From Kribbella pratensis (GTDB lineage: Bacteria; Actinomycetota; Actinomycetes; Propionibacteriales; Kribbellaceae), in assembly GCF_004366075.1 (NCBI RefSeq), contig NZ_SODU01000004.1, forward strand, positions 835,869-899,868: a stretch of 64,000 nt of DNA, read 5' to 3'. The notes below the pieces were generated by a model. The model did not search any database and had not been told where the DNA came from. It saw nothing but the letters and a program-made list of their open reading frames with translations. Both the position numbers and the translations under genes were made by a program. Shown in pieces: positions 51,845 to 61,272 of this stretch. Positions within the stretch are counted from its first letter, which is position 1; each line of letters begins with the position of its first letter.

Positions 51845-52870
51845 TTAGGTGGGGCGGCGGAGAGAGGTTTGCTCTTCGAGGGCCTCGATCAGGTGGGTGG
51901 CGATTTTGGTGTGGCCGGCGACTGTTGGGTGGACCTGGTCGGTGCAGTCGTCTTCGGTGATCCAGCCGGTGGAGTCGATGCAGATCAGGTTCGGGTCGTC
52001 GAGGGACTTCACCGCAGCCTGGATCGTGTCCGCGTGCTTGCCGTTGAACGGGGTCAGCGACACGATCGTCGCGGACGGGTACGCCGCCCGCACCCGGCGT
52101 ACGTAATCGGCGTACTCCTCGATCTCCAGCGTCGGGTCGTTCACGCCCAGGTTGATCACCACCACGTCCGACGGCTCCACCCGCTCGGCCGGTGAGCCGG
52201 CGAAGTTCCAACCGAACGAGTCGATCCCGGCCGGCACCTCGCCGTTCCCCGGCTTGCTGATCCCCTGGCTCCCGAACCCGACCTGGTACGACGTGGCACC
52301 GAACGCGCGCGCGGTCAGATAGGCGTACGACGTCGTACCGTCGGCCCCCTCCGACTCCGGGTGCTCGCTCAGCGACCGCACGCCCTGCGTGATCGAATCG
52401 CCGTAGAACTCCAGCCGCGGACCACTCGGCCGCCCGCTGAGCCGCAACACCGACCGCACGTCGAGCACGAGACCGGCGAACACGACCGCGCACTCGAACG
52501 GCGGGTTCCACCGGTTGACGTGCTCGTTGACGTCCTTCACCACCACCGACACCTGGTGCCTGCCGTCGGGCGCCGACAGCTCGATGACCGGACCGTCGAG
52601 CACATGCAGCAAAGGCTCGCCGTCGTCGACCGTGATCCACAGGTGCGGAGCGACGGTCAGCCCGTCGGTGTCGAACAGCAACTGCAGCCGCTCGCCGGCG
52701 TACGAGAACGAGATCCGCGACCCGGAGTTGACGGTGATCGCCACGCCCGGCTGATGTCCCCACTGTCCTTCCAGGACGATGCGCGGATCGGACGGGGCGA
52801 CGACCTCGCCTGGCTCGAACGGCACGACAAGCTCCTTCTGCTCGGTTGCCGTGCCATTCTGCCTGGCCAT
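51845..52870 (-). CDS. SGNH/GDSL esterase with N-terminal sandwich domain (CE2-like)
   Basis: A 341-aa protein without a signal peptide. The N-terminal ~140 residues form a beta-rich domain (GQWGHQPGVAITVNSGSRISFSYAG...). The SGNH catalytic part follows: block I FYGDSITQG (Ser), block III LGVNDP (Asn) and block V QVHPTVAGH (Asp is replaced by Gln before the His). The two-part layout is that of CE2 acetyl-xylan esterases and related sugar deacetylases. It is transcribed 9 bp after the SpoU methyltransferase gene. Confidence 0.85.
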   Translation of the reverse strand: MARQNGTATEQKELVVPFEPGEVVAPSDPRIVLEGQWGHQPGVAITVNSGSRISFSYAGERLQLLFDTDGLTVAPHLWITVDDGEPLLHVLDGPVIELSAPDGRHQVSVVVKDVNEHVNRWNPPFECAVVFAGLVLDVRSVLRLSGRPSGPRLEFYGDSITQGVRSLSEHPESEGADGTTSYAYLTARAFGATSYQVGFGSQGISKPGNGEVPAGIDSFGWNFAGSPAERVEPSDVVVINLGVNDPTLEIEEYADYVRRVRAAYPSATIVSLTPFNGKHADTIQAAVKSLDDPNLICIDSTGWITEDDCTDQVHPTVAGHTKIATHLIEALEEQTSLRRPT

Positions 52871-52879
52871 TCCATCGAG

Positions 52880-53674
52880 TCACCAACCCTCCTTCCGAGC
52901 CCGTGCCTCGAACAGCAGGATCCCGGCCGACAGCGCGACGTTCAGCGAATCCGCCTGCCCGAGCATCGGGATCGACACGGCGTCGAACCCTTCCTGGTGC
53001 CACGCCCGCGACAGCCCCGAGCCCTCCGAACCGACCACGAACGCGGTCGGGCCGTCGTACTGCGGGACTCGGTAGGTGCCCGTCGCGGCCGGGTCCGCGA
53101 GGTGGACGCGGAAACGGTGACCCCGCAGCCACGCGGCCGCCGACGGGATGTCGTCGAACTCCACGATCGGGGTCGAGAGGACGGTGCCGCGGCTCGCGGA
53201 GTACACGGCGGGATGCGTCGGGCGGGCGCGGCGGCTGGTCAGGACGAGGCAGTCGGCGTTGGCGGCGTCCGCCGTACGGATCAGGGTGCCGAGATTGCCG
53301 GCGTACTCGACACCGTCGGCCACCAGGACCAGCGAGCGGCTGGTGAAGCGGAACGCGTGTGGTCGCCACTCCGGGACCCGGGCGATCGAGATCAGGCCGT
53401 CGGACCGGGTCTTGCGGGACACGCGGGCGAGCAGCTTCTCGGAGATCCGGTAGACCTCGGTGGCGCGTTCGGCGACCTGAGCGACGTCAGTGACACCGGC
53501 TTCTGGACACCAGAAGAAGGCCTCGATGGTGGCGGTCGTGGTCAGCAGGCGGTCGTGTTCCCAGGTGCCTTCGACCATGATCCGGCCGGGTGAACCGTCC
53601 TTACGCAGCGCGAGCAGGTCACGGACACGGGGGTGTTGAGCGCCGATAGAGCGGACAAAAGGGTGCACAGTCAT
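52880..53674 (-). CDS. SpoU/TrmH-family RNA 2'-O-methyltransferase
   Basis: A 264-aa SPOUT enzyme that methylates 2'-OH groups of rRNA or tRNA with S-adenosylmethionine. The trefoil-knot motifs are present: GNLGTLIRTADA (motif 1), VVGSEGSGLS (motif 2) and IPMLGQADSLNVALSAGILLFE (motif 3). The N-terminal ~110 residues form the L30e-like substrate-binding part (IMVEGTWEHDRLL). ATG at 53674 is used; ten upstream codons lack family features. The target nucleotide is unknown. Confidence 0.9.
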   Translation of the reverse strand: MTVHPFVRSIGAQHPRVRDLLALRKDGSPGRIMVEGTWEHDRLLTTTATIEAFFWCPEAGVTDVAQVAERATEVYRISEKLLARVSRKTRSDGLISIARVPEWRPHAFRFTSRSLVLVADGVEYAGNLGTLIRTADAANADCLVLTSRRARPTHPAVYSASRGTVLSTPIVEFDDIPSAAAWLRGHRFRVHLADPAATGTYRVPQYDGPTAFVVGSEGSGLSRAWHQEGFDAVSIPMLGQADSLNVALSAGILLFEARARKEGW

Positions 53675-53778
53675 GTGCAAGCTCCGTACGGAGAGAATCA
53701 GCAAGCGCGCCGGGGACCCTGCGACAGGGCCCGCACCGGCGGGGCGACACCCTCAGACATCGTCTGGGTGCCGTGGTA

Positions 53779-53805
53779 CTGACGCGGCCTTCCCGACCGC
53801 GTCAG
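53779..53805. other. 9-bp hairpin upstream of SpoU gene
   Basis: CTGACGCGG (53779-53787) and CCGCGTCAG (53797-53805) form a perfect stem with a 9-nt loop, in the divergent gap between the SpoU and SMC operons. It could be an operator or RNA element; there is no T-run. Confidence 0.45.
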
Positions 53806-53960
53806 CCAAGGATTCTCATCACACCTCGGATGGTAGGCAGCCGCGCATCCGCCGTCATCCGGTTTTCCACAGGCCGGTGGCGGGTGAGTTTTGGTCTGTC
53901 GGTGCGGGTGGTTAGAGTCCTTTTCCTATTGCTGTTGCCAGCACCCGGGAGGGAGGGCGG

Positions 53961-55151
53961 ATGGACGCGACACTGCTCGACGCCGAGGCCGACGCGGCCG
54001 TGCTGCGTGTCTACCGTCAGGTGTTCGCCGTGCTCGCCCGCGAGGCCGGCGCGATGATCGTCGATCCGGACCTGCTGGACGCCGACCAGGCGATCCTGGA
54101 CGCGTTCGCCGAGGCCGGCAGCGACGGTCTGACCGTGGAGCAGGCCACCCTCGCCTGCCGGGCGTATCCGCACGACGTGATCGTCCGCCGCTTCGACGTC
54201 CTCCGGCAGTACGGCGCGATCACCAAACTCGTCGACCGTCCGAACGAGTTGCGCCACCGCGCCGCCTTCGCGCCGTACGTGATGCTGATGTTCCTCCGGC
54301 GGATGTCCGTGCAGGGCGGACAGGGCGAGCTGCACCAGCTGCTCACTCTCGAGGCGCACAGCGTCAGCGACCCGCAGGCGACGGCCGACGACGGCAAGGC
54401 CTCGATCGGCCGCCTGACCAAGGTCTTCCGCCTGCTAGGCAACGAGCTCGCGATCCTCGTCTCGACCAGCACCACCGCCCAGCTCCGGGAGAACGCCCAG
54501 CTCGCCTGGGGCAACGAGCGCCTGATCGAGCAGGCCGAGAAGGTGCACCGGCTCGTCCTGGACCGCTGGCCCGAGCTCCACCGCGAATGCACCTCGCTCC
54601 GGATGGCGCTGGCGGCGTACGCCGATGCTGTCCAGCTCGCCGCCGGTCGCCTGGTCGAACGCGCCGGCACGACGCGGGCACTCGGCCTGCTGCCCATCGA
54701 GACCTGGCTGACGTTCTCCCGGAGCAGCGAGCCCGACACGCTGGCCGCCGTACTAGATGGTCTGCTGTTCGACGCCGCCGCACCGGACTTCTCCGCGCAG
54801 ACGCTGGTCGAGGCAGTAGAAACAGGACGTCGCAGCGGGACCGCACGGATGGCACCGCCACGTCCGACCGCGGACGCGGATGCTCCGGAGTCGGCCGCAG
54901 CGACGGACCGTGAGGACCTGCGCGCCGAGGCCGAGCGAGTGCTGGCCGGGCGCCCGTCCGTCGACATCGTCGAGGTCATCGACGGGGCAGGCGACTGGAT
55001 CACCGCGCGCCGCGTGCTCGCCGAGCTGACCGCGGCGCATCTGCACGACGAGCTCGACTACGAGCTGGTGTGGTCCGACGGTATGCGGATCGATCCCACC
55101 GCGGGTACGCCGTGGGCGACCGAGGGCGTGTTCCGCCGGGTGACCCGATGA
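53961..55151 (+). CDS. Kleisin-like (MksF/JetA-like) subunit of an SMC complex, tentative
   Basis: A 396-aa soluble protein, first of four overlapping genes. Residues ~45-110 look like a winged helix (TVEQATLACRAYPHDVIVRRFDVLRQYGAITKL). A long all-helical middle follows (LRENAQLAWGNERLIEQAEKVHRLVLDRW...), then an Ala/Pro/Asp linker (~300-330) and a second small winged-helix-like end (DWITARRVLAELTAAHLHDELDYELVWSDGM). Winged helix - helices - winged helix is the layout of kleisin subunits such as MksF/JetA. GGGAGGGAGGGCGG precedes the ATG closely. Its stop overlaps the next start (ATGA). I do not recognise the sequence itself; the role is inferred from position and architecture. Confidence 0.6.
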   Translation: MDATLLDAEADAAVLRVYRQVFAVLAREAGAMIVDPDLLDADQAILDAFAEAGSDGLTVEQATLACRAYPHDVIVRRFDVLRQYGAITKLVDRPNELRHRAAFAPYVMLMFLRRMSVQGGQGELHQLLTLEAHSVSDPQATADDGKASIGRLTKVFRLLGNELAILVSTSTTAQLRENAQLAWGNERLIEQAEKVHRLVLDRWPELHRECTSLRMALAAYADAVQLAAGRLVERAGTTRALGLLPIETWLTFSRSSEPDTLAAVLDGLLFDAAAPDFSAQTLVEAVETGRRSGTARMAPPRPTADADAPESAAATDREDLRAEAERVLAGRPSVDIVEVIDGAGDWITARRVLAELTAAHLHDELDYELVWSDGMRIDPTAGTPWATEGVFRRVTR

Positions 55152-55852
55152 GCACTGAGGCGGTCGAGCGGCGGCTGCACAACGCGTTGTGGTGGGCGAA
55201 GGTGCAGTCCGCCGGCCCACTCGAGGTCGACCCGGATACGCCCGCCGTCGCCGGTCTCACCCGCGCGGTGGCACCGGACGGGTCATCGGTCTGGCTGGTG
55301 CCGACGCTTCCGTCGGGCGCGGGTCATGGCGTGCTCGACGAGCTGGATGCTCCCCCGGTCGCGGTCGAGCAGCCGAACGAGACAGCCCGCATTCTCGCGA
55401 TCTGCGTCGCCTGCTGCTGGACTGATCGCAGTGCCCCGGCCTGGCCCGGGTCGACGGGCACGCTCGCGCAGATCAGGTCCGTGTACGCCGGAATGCGCGG
55501 CCGCCCCGAGCAGTCGAGCGACCTCACCCTGATCATCGGCAGCCTGCGCCGCCTGCACGCCACGCACTGGCTCCTGTGGAACGACAAGGCCGGCGAGGTT
55601 CGCCTCGGCCCGCGCGTCATCACCTGGACCGCAGCCGACCTGTCCACCCTCCGCGACCTCTGCCGCCACCTCCCCGATCCACCCCCGCCGATCCTGTCCA
55701 CGCAGCCTCCCGCCGAGCCGGTCTCCGACACCGCACTCCCCACCGCGACCGCCCCGCCCGACGCCACGCTCCGCAGCGCGACAGCCCCGTCCGACACCGC
55801 ACTCCCCAGCGCGACTGCTCCGTCGGGCGACGAAGGGGAAGCGGATGAGTGA
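55148..55852 (+). CDS. SMC-operon protein with winged-helix-like part and 11-residue repeats
   Basis: A 234-aa protein, second in the operon, overlapping both neighbours (4 and 8 bp). The part around residues 115-180 (LTLIIGSLRRLHATHWLLWNDKAGEVRLGPRVITW) reads like a winged helix, possibly a KITE-type SMC partner. The tail consists of three 11-residue repeats (SDTALPTATAP, PDATLRSATAP, SDTALPSATAP) encoded by a 33-bp tandem repeat and a final acidic GDEGEADE. No known family is recognised; Wadjet and MksBEF operons have no obvious counterpart, so it is the novel part of this operon. Confidence 0.6.
   Translation: MSTEAVERRLHNALWWAKVQSAGPLEVDPDTPAVAGLTRAVAPDGSSVWLVPTLPSGAGHGVLDELDAPPVAVEQPNETARILAICVACCWTDRSAPAWPGSTGTLAQIRSVYAGMRGRPEQSSDLTLIIGSLRRLHATHWLLWNDKAGEVRLGPRVITWTAADLSTLRDLCRHLPDPPPPILSTQPPAEPVSDTALPTATAPPDATLRSATAPSDTALPSATAPSGDEGEADE
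55724..55822. repeat. Three tandem 33-bp repeats in the second SMC-operon gene
   Basis: Units 55724-55756, 55757-55789 and 55790-55822 keep the reading frame and encode an Ala/Thr/Pro-rich tail. Copy number may vary between strains. Confidence 0.75.
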
Positions 55853-56513
55853 GCAGCACGCGTTGTTCGACCCTCTGCTCCAGGACCTCAGCGACCGCTC
55901 CCGCGACGAGGTCCTCGCCGCGTTCAGCGCGGTGCAGTACGCCGCGCACCCGGTCGCCGAAGTGCAGCTGGCCGGCCTCCGCGACGTCACCCTGCGCCGC
56001 CAGGTGCAGCGCATGCTCAAGCTCATCGGCCGGACCCTCGTCCACGTCGACGGCACCCATTGGACCGCGGGGTACGACGACGACATCGCCGCCAGCCTCG
56101 TGGCTCAAGGCTGGCAGCCGTTGTCCGTCATCGACCGCGCGGTGCTGGTGCTCGTACTCATCCACTCCGTCGCGATCCCCCGCAGCGAAGGCATCCTGAC
56201 CGGCGACAGCTGGAAGTCCGCGCGACCCACCACGGTCGATGAGCTGCGGACGACCAGGATCAGCGGCGAGGAACGGCGCCTCGCCCTGCAGCGGTTGCGC
56301 GCCGCTGGGTTGATCCAGCTGTCCGGCGATCACTCCGGCGGCCCGTCGTACATCCCAGGTCCGCAATTGCAGCGTCTGACCCCGGCAGCCCGTCGTCGCC
56401 TGCAGGATCAGCTGATCCTCGCCGCCGCACCGGCCAGCCCGATCGCCGAAGCCATCCGCGCCCGCAACGGCGGCCCAGCAGAAGTCAGCACGACAACGGG
56501 AGAAGGCATATGA
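55845..56513 (+). CDS. MksE/JetB-like (KITE-type) small SMC subunit, tentative
   Basis: A 222-aa soluble protein, third in the operon. Helical start (LLQDLSDRSRDEVLAAFSAVQYAAHP), then RQVQRMLKLIGRTLVHVDGTHWTAGYDD and, further on, ISGEERRLALQRLRAAGLIQLSG, two segments that read as winged helices. Size, position directly before the SMC gene (4-bp overlap) and paired winged-helix pattern agree with MksE/JetB accessory subunits. It could dimerise and bind the kleisin. Sequence identity to known members cannot be judged here. Confidence 0.58.
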   Translation: MSEQHALFDPLLQDLSDRSRDEVLAAFSAVQYAAHPVAEVQLAGLRDVTLRRQVQRMLKLIGRTLVHVDGTHWTAGYDDDIAASLVAQGWQPLSVIDRAVLVLVLIHSVAIPRSEGILTGDSWKSARPTTVDELRTTRISGEERRLALQRLRAAGLIQLSGDHSGGPSYIPGPQLQRLTPAARRRLQDQLILAAAPASPIAEAIRARNGGPAEVSTTTGEGI

Positions 56514-59500
56514 GCACTGAGGACGGGCCGTTCGACATCCTGGGGTCGAAGGTGCTGCTCGGTGTGCAGGTCGTCGACCTATCCCGCCTGTCGACGCATC
56601 CGATCCCGATGATCGGCCGCGGCCTGATCACGGTCGCCGGCCAGGGCCCGACCGACTCGAACGGTGCCGGCAAGTCGTCCTGGATCGCCGCGCTCAGTCT
56701 CCTGCACGCTGACGACCAGTGGCGCCTGACCAGCGGCGCGCCGGGCGCGGCCGAGCTGCTGTTCACCGCCGAGGCGGCCGGCCAGGAAGGCAATTGGTCG
56801 AACGTCGACCGCGGCTACATCGTCGGCGTCTTCTCCGACCCGGACCTGACCGACCTCGAAGAGATCGAGGCCGCCGCGATCACCGTCTGGATCCGCATCA
56901 ACCGCAAGGCGTCGTACATCGACCTGCGCTGGAAGCAGGGCCTGCACATCCCGTACGGCGCGACCGAGGCCGAGCGGGCCGCCGGCGCCGACGCGTTGTG
57001 GGCCTCCCTCCCGCACTCGAACGGCCGCACCGATTTTCACGCCAACAAACTCTCCCAGGTGCTGTACGGCGGGCAGGTCCGATGCGTCTCGTTCTTGTCG
57101 ACGTCGGTGCGTTCCAGCCCTACGGCGAACCTGCTCGCCGAGCCGCTCAACGAGCTCGGCCCGGCCCGTATCTTCAACGCGATCGCGACGCTCACCGGTC
57201 TCGACCACGAGCTCGAGCAGGAGCAGGCGCACCGCTCCGCCGAGCACACGCAGCGCGAGGCGACCAAGCAGGCGACCGCTGACCTGCAGCGCTGGGAGCA
57301 GGAGATGGCGACCGTTGAGGCCGGCATCCTGCAGCGCGCCGCGGCGCGGGAAGCGCTCGCCGCGGCCAAGGAGTCCTGGCAGGCGCGCTCGGCCCGGCAC
57401 CTGATCGACGGATCCGCGCGGAACGACGAAATCCTTCAGGAGCTGGCAGTTCTCGACGAGCGGGTCGCCGAGCAGGAGGCCCGGAAGGAGGCGATCGAGG
57501 CCGACATCGATGCCTTTGGCAACGAGGAGGGCCTGCTCCGGGACGTGCAGCTGACCCGCCAGGAGCGGGACAAGCTCGACGCTCGCGACCGGGAGCTCGA
57601 CCTGGCGCAACGGTCGGTGCGGGAGCAACTGGAGCGTCTCGGGCAAGAGCATCGGCGGCTGCTGGAGGCGGGCCGTTCGGCGGACGGCCGCGATCTGTCC
57701 GCGGCTGCTGAGGAGCAGGACGAGGCTCGTGCGGTGCTCGAGGAGCACATCGGCCGCGACCACGCCGCACGTTCCGCGGTCGACCAGGCGACGGCCGAGC
57801 TCCGCGAAGCCGAGAGCGGTCAGACGGTCTCCGCGCCGCAGCAGCAGGTTCTGGAGAACGCCGGCATCGAGTGCGGCGCGCTCACCGACATCACCGAACT
57901 CGCCGAAGCCGACCGAGCCGAGTGGGAGCCACGACTCGCGCCGTACCGCGAGGCGGTCGTCATCGACGCCGGCGACGCGACCGTCGCGTCGACCGCGCTG
58001 GCCGACGCCGGGTACGCCGGATTCGTGCTCGTGCTGGCAAACCGGCCCGGCGCCGAAAGCTCGACAAAGGGCTCCACGAAGCGCGGACCCAGGTCGGCGG
58101 ACAAGCGGTTCGTGCTGGACGCGTTCTTCGCCGCGATCGGCGAGCGTGCGACCAAGGACAACATCGACGATGTCGCCGGCGTGGTGGCTGTCGGCCAGTT
58201 CGACGAGCCGATCACCGGCCGGACCGCGCGGATCGAGGCCGCCCGTCGCCGCGTGGAGGCCGCGGTCGAGGCCCGCACTCTCGCATCAGCAGCCTTGGAC
58301 CAGGCCCGGTCGCGGGTAGAGCAGGCAGAGCGTCGTACGGCGGCTGCTCGCGCGCTCGCCGATGCGGAGTCGGTGCAGGAGCAGATCCTCGCGCTCCGTG
58401 AGACCGTCGACCGGCACGAGAGCGACCGCGACGCGCTCGCACCGCAACTGCAGGCCGCGAAGGAGTCCGCCGAGGCCGCCGCGGGCCAGCAACTGGTCCG
58501 CGACGAACGCCTGAAGAACCTCGAAGCGACCCGTCGCGATCACGACCGGATCCTCGACGAGCTGACCGGCCGCCGCCTCGCGCTGCGCGAGGAGCAGGCC
58601 ACCCTCGACCTCACGACCCGGACCACGGCCTGGGGCGGGACGCCCGCCGAAGCCGAGGAGTTCATCCTCGGGCTGCCCGACGACGCGCAACGCCGTACGA
58701 CGGCCGACTGGAACCACCAGACCTGTACGCAGCTCGACGACGTCATCCGCCGCTGCTTCCCGAACGCCCGGTCGCGGGAAGAGATTCCGACCGAGCTGTG
58801 GGAGATCCTGAACGGCCCGGACGGCTGGACCAACGGCACCCTCGGCGACCGCGTCGGCCTGGTGCCGGCGCTGCAACGCACGCTGAGCACGCACCTCGCC
58901 CAGCACGAGACCTTCGACAGCTTGCAGCAACAGCAGATCGCCAGCCAGCGCGCCGAGCGGAACGCCGCGCTCGAACGCGCCCGCGAAGGCCTCGGCGAAG
59001 CGGAGAGCACGGCCCGCGCCCATCGCGCGTCGCTCGCCGACGGCATCAAAGCACGGCTCCGCCTGGTGTCCCAGGAGTTCGACCGCCTCGACCAGCAGTA
59101 CGGCGGGTACGGCGCGAAGCTCGAGTTCCCCGAGCCCGATCCGCCCGCCGAGCCGGACAAGCCGTGGCGCTGGACGGTCACACCGAAGTGGCGGCGGTCC
59201 GAGGGCGGCCCGTTCTCCGCGTTCAACGTCAAGGGCAACACCGCCCAGATGGACGAGAAGGCGGTGAAGCTGGTGTGCGCGGCCGCGCTCGCCGGCGGCT
59301 CCGACCGTCCGCTGCTGCTGATCCTCGACGAGCTCGGACGCAACCTCGGCTCGCAGCACCGTCGCGAGGCGGTGGCGCTGTTCGAGCAGATCGGTCGCGA
59401 CCGGAACATCACCGTGATCGGCGCGCTCCAGGACGACATGGAGCGGTACGCGCTCGCCTCGTCCCGGCTGTACGTCAAGCTCCGGCGCAGCTCGGACACC

Positions 59501-59635
59501 ATGCCGTACAACCAGGCGCCGGTGGTGAAGGGCAACGAGGACAACGCGGCCCGGGTCGAGCTGCTCCGCGAGTGGATGACGTCGTACCGCGGTTCGACGC
59601 CGACGCTGGAACTGGCCTCGCCGACGCTCACGTAG
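56510..59635 (+). CDS. SMC-like ATPase (MukB/MksB/JetC-like)
   Basis: A 1,041-aa protein with the SMC plan. N-terminal head with Walker A TDSNGAGKSS (residues ~48-57); coiled coil ~225-437 rich in Glu/Arg/Ala heptads; a globular hinge ~438-572 (ECGALTDITELAEADRAEW..., VAGVVAVGQF); second coiled coil ~575-700; a helical insertion (EEIPTELWEILNGPDGW); and a C-terminal head with the signature-like KGNTAQMDEKAVKLVCAAALAGG, Walker B LLLILDE (~935-941) and D-loop LGRNLGSQHR. It should dimerise at the hinge and bind DNA with ATP. The loop between P-loop and first strand is unusual (DDQWRLTSGAPGAAELLF). It closes a four-gene operon; no TOPRIM nuclease gene follows. Confidence 0.8.
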   Translation: MSTEDGPFDILGSKVLLGVQVVDLSRLSTHPIPMIGRGLITVAGQGPTDSNGAGKSSWIAALSLLHADDQWRLTSGAPGAAELLFTAEAAGQEGNWSNVDRGYIVGVFSDPDLTDLEEIEAAAITVWIRINRKASYIDLRWKQGLHIPYGATEAERAAGADALWASLPHSNGRTDFHANKLSQVLYGGQVRCVSFLSTSVRSSPTANLLAEPLNELGPARIFNAIATLTGLDHELEQEQAHRSAEHTQREATKQATADLQRWEQEMATVEAGILQRAAAREALAAAKESWQARSARHLIDGSARNDEILQELAVLDERVAEQEARKEAIEADIDAFGNEEGLLRDVQLTRQERDKLDARDRELDLAQRSVREQLERLGQEHRRLLEAGRSADGRDLSAAAEEQDEARAVLEEHIGRDHAARSAVDQATAELREAESGQTVSAPQQQVLENAGIECGALTDITELAEADRAEWEPRLAPYREAVVIDAGDATVASTALADAGYAGFVLVLANRPGAESSTKGSTKRGPRSADKRFVLDAFFAAIGERATKDNIDDVAGVVAVGQFDEPITGRTARIEAARRRVEAAVEARTLASAALDQARSRVEQAERRTAAARALADAESVQEQILALRETVDRHESDRDALAPQLQAAKESAEAAAGQQLVRDERLKNLEATRRDHDRILDELTGRRLALREEQATLDLTTRTTAWGGTPAEAEEFILGLPDDAQRRTTADWNHQTCTQLDDVIRRCFPNARSREEIPTELWEILNGPDGWTNGTLGDRVGLVPALQRTLSTHLAQHETFDSLQQQQIASQRAERNAALERAREGLGEAESTARAHRASLADGIKARLRLVSQEFDRLDQQYGGYGAKLEFPEPDPPAEPDKPWRWTVTPKWRRSEGGPFSAFNVKGNTAQMDEKAVKLVCAAALAGGSDRPLLLILDELGRNLGSQHRREAVALFEQIGRDRNITVIGALQDDMERYALASSRLYVKLRRSSDTMPYNQAPVVKGNEDNAARVELLREWMTSYRGSTPTLELASPTLT

Positions 59636-59705
59636 TCCGACAATTTCCGACAGAAACAATCACGCGAGGTCTTGACCTGGCTCTGTAGGCCCGCATACTC
59701 ACGGT

Positions 59706-59717
59706 GAGAGCGCTCTC
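59706..59717. promoter_or_regulatory. LacI/cre-like operator GAGAGCGCTCTC
   Basis: A perfect 12-bp palindrome 27 bp before the ATG of the broken glycosidase gene. Such GAGAGCGCTCTC sites are typical LacI-family operators before actinomycete glycoside-hydrolase genes. The site remains although the gene is broken. Confidence 0.65.
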
Positions 59718-59743
59718 TTCCTACCGCCCCAGGGAGATACCCC

Positions 59744-61030
59744 ATGCTGTCGCGACCGCTTCTGCTGCTGACCACAGTCCTCGGCCTCTTCGCCGTACTC
59801 CTGACACCGCTCGAAGCGAGCGCGTTCACCCCGAAGCCACCGCCGTTGTCCACGCCGTGGACCAGCCAGGTGTCGGTGACCGATCCGCTCCCGGAGTACC
59901 CGCGGCCGCAGCTGACGCGCACCGAGTGGCAGAGCCTCAACGGCGTCTGGCAGTTCGCGCCGACGACCTGAACAACCCGCCGACCGGGACGCTGCCCGAG
60001 GAGGTCCTGGTCCCGTATCCGATCGAGTCCGCGCTCTCTGGCATCCAGCGCCACGAGAACCGGATGTACTACAAGCGCACGTTCACCGTCCCGGCCGGCT
60101 GGTCGGGACGCCACGTGCAACTCAACTTCGGCGCGGTGAGGTGGCAGTCGAAGGTCTGGGTGTACCGATCTGCGTTGGATCGTGAACGAGGTGTTCGACA
60201 AGAACAAGGGAGTGTTCCCGGCCGGCGAGAAGAGCGGTGACGCGCTGGAGGGGAACTTCATCAGTCGCGCGATCGACGACACGGAGTGGTGGGCCATCGC
60301 GTGGATCGAGGCGTACGACCTGACGGGCGACCGTCGGTACCTGGACATGGCGGTCACCATCGCCAACTACGTGCAGGGGTACTGGGACACGAGCACCTGT
60401 GGTGGCGGGGTGTGGTGGGACCGCGAGCGCACGTACAAGAACGCGGTGACGAACGGGCTCTACATCCGGCTGACCGCGGCGCTCCACAACCGGCTGGCCG
60501 GCGACACCGTCTGGCTGCAGCGGGCAACCGCGGGATGGAACTGGTTCATCGGCAGCGGGATGATCAACTCCTCGAACCTGGTGAACGACGGGGTGACCGG
60601 TGCGTGCGGCAACAACGGCCAAACCGTGTGGACGTACAACCAAGGCCTGGCGATCGGCGGCGCGCTGGAACTGTGGCGGGCCACCGGAGACAGCTCCCTC
60701 CTCGCGAGGGCTCGGCAGCTGGGTGACGCGGCGATGTCCTCGCTCAGCCCGGGCGGCGTCCTCACCGAGAGCTGTGATCCCGCCGGCACCTGTGACGACA
60801 ACCAGAAGCAGTTCAAGGGCATCTTCATGCGGTACTTCGTGGACCTGGCGGACTCCACCGGCGATGCGTCGTACCGGACCTATGCGCAGCGGCAGGCCGA
60901 CTCGATCTGGCAGAACGATCGCGACTCGCTGAACCGGCTCGGGCAGCGCTGGGCGGGCGGTGGCACGCGCGACTGGCGCACGCAGGCGAGCGCTCTGGGA
61001 GCCCTGGTGTTGGCGACTCCGGCGGGCTGA
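59744..61030 (+). pseudogene. Hybrid remnant: GH2 N-terminus joined to GH76 C-terminus
   Basis: A signal peptide (LLLLTTVLGLFAVLL, ending near SASA/EASA) is followed by PEYPRPQLTRTEWQSLNGVWQFA, the start of a family 2 glycosidase. A frameshift near 59965-59972 moves the reading to another frame (NPPTGTLPEEVLVPYPIESALSG...YYKRTFTVP...VRWQSKVWVY). At about 60170 the sequence switches, in the first frame again, to a family 76 mannanase: LRWIVNEVFDKNKGVFPAG, AIDDTEWWAIAWIEAY with the catalytic Asp-Asp pair, through to the stop at 61030. Its own N-terminus is lost. A deletion between two neighbouring glycosidase genes explains this. Open frames of 75 and 282 codons remain. Confidence 0.78.
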
Positions 61031-61272
61031 GCTTGACACTTGTCCAGATTTCGATGTGTTGTTACCAAAATCGGACCCCGGTGCTGACCAGTGACCAGGC
61101 GGTACAGCAGACTGGTCCGGTGACTTTTCCGGAGAGGCGCCGTACCTGCTCACATCGAGTAGGCGGAGCTCTGGTCAAGCGGTCGTATGACGGCGTACCG
61201 TCGCCTGCATCCGGCACCGTGTCACGGCCTGGCGCAGCATTGCCGCCGCCTCATCATGATCGGAGGGCGTGA

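Noticed and set aside
51528..53369. 613-codon minus-strand open frame
   Set aside because: Runs in a wrong frame through the SGNH and SpoU genes, both of which have clear catalytic motifs.
53961..59635. Complete Wadjet system
   Set aside because: No JetD/TOPRIM gene follows or precedes, and the operon has an additional small gene; only a Wadjet/MksBEF-like relation is claimed.
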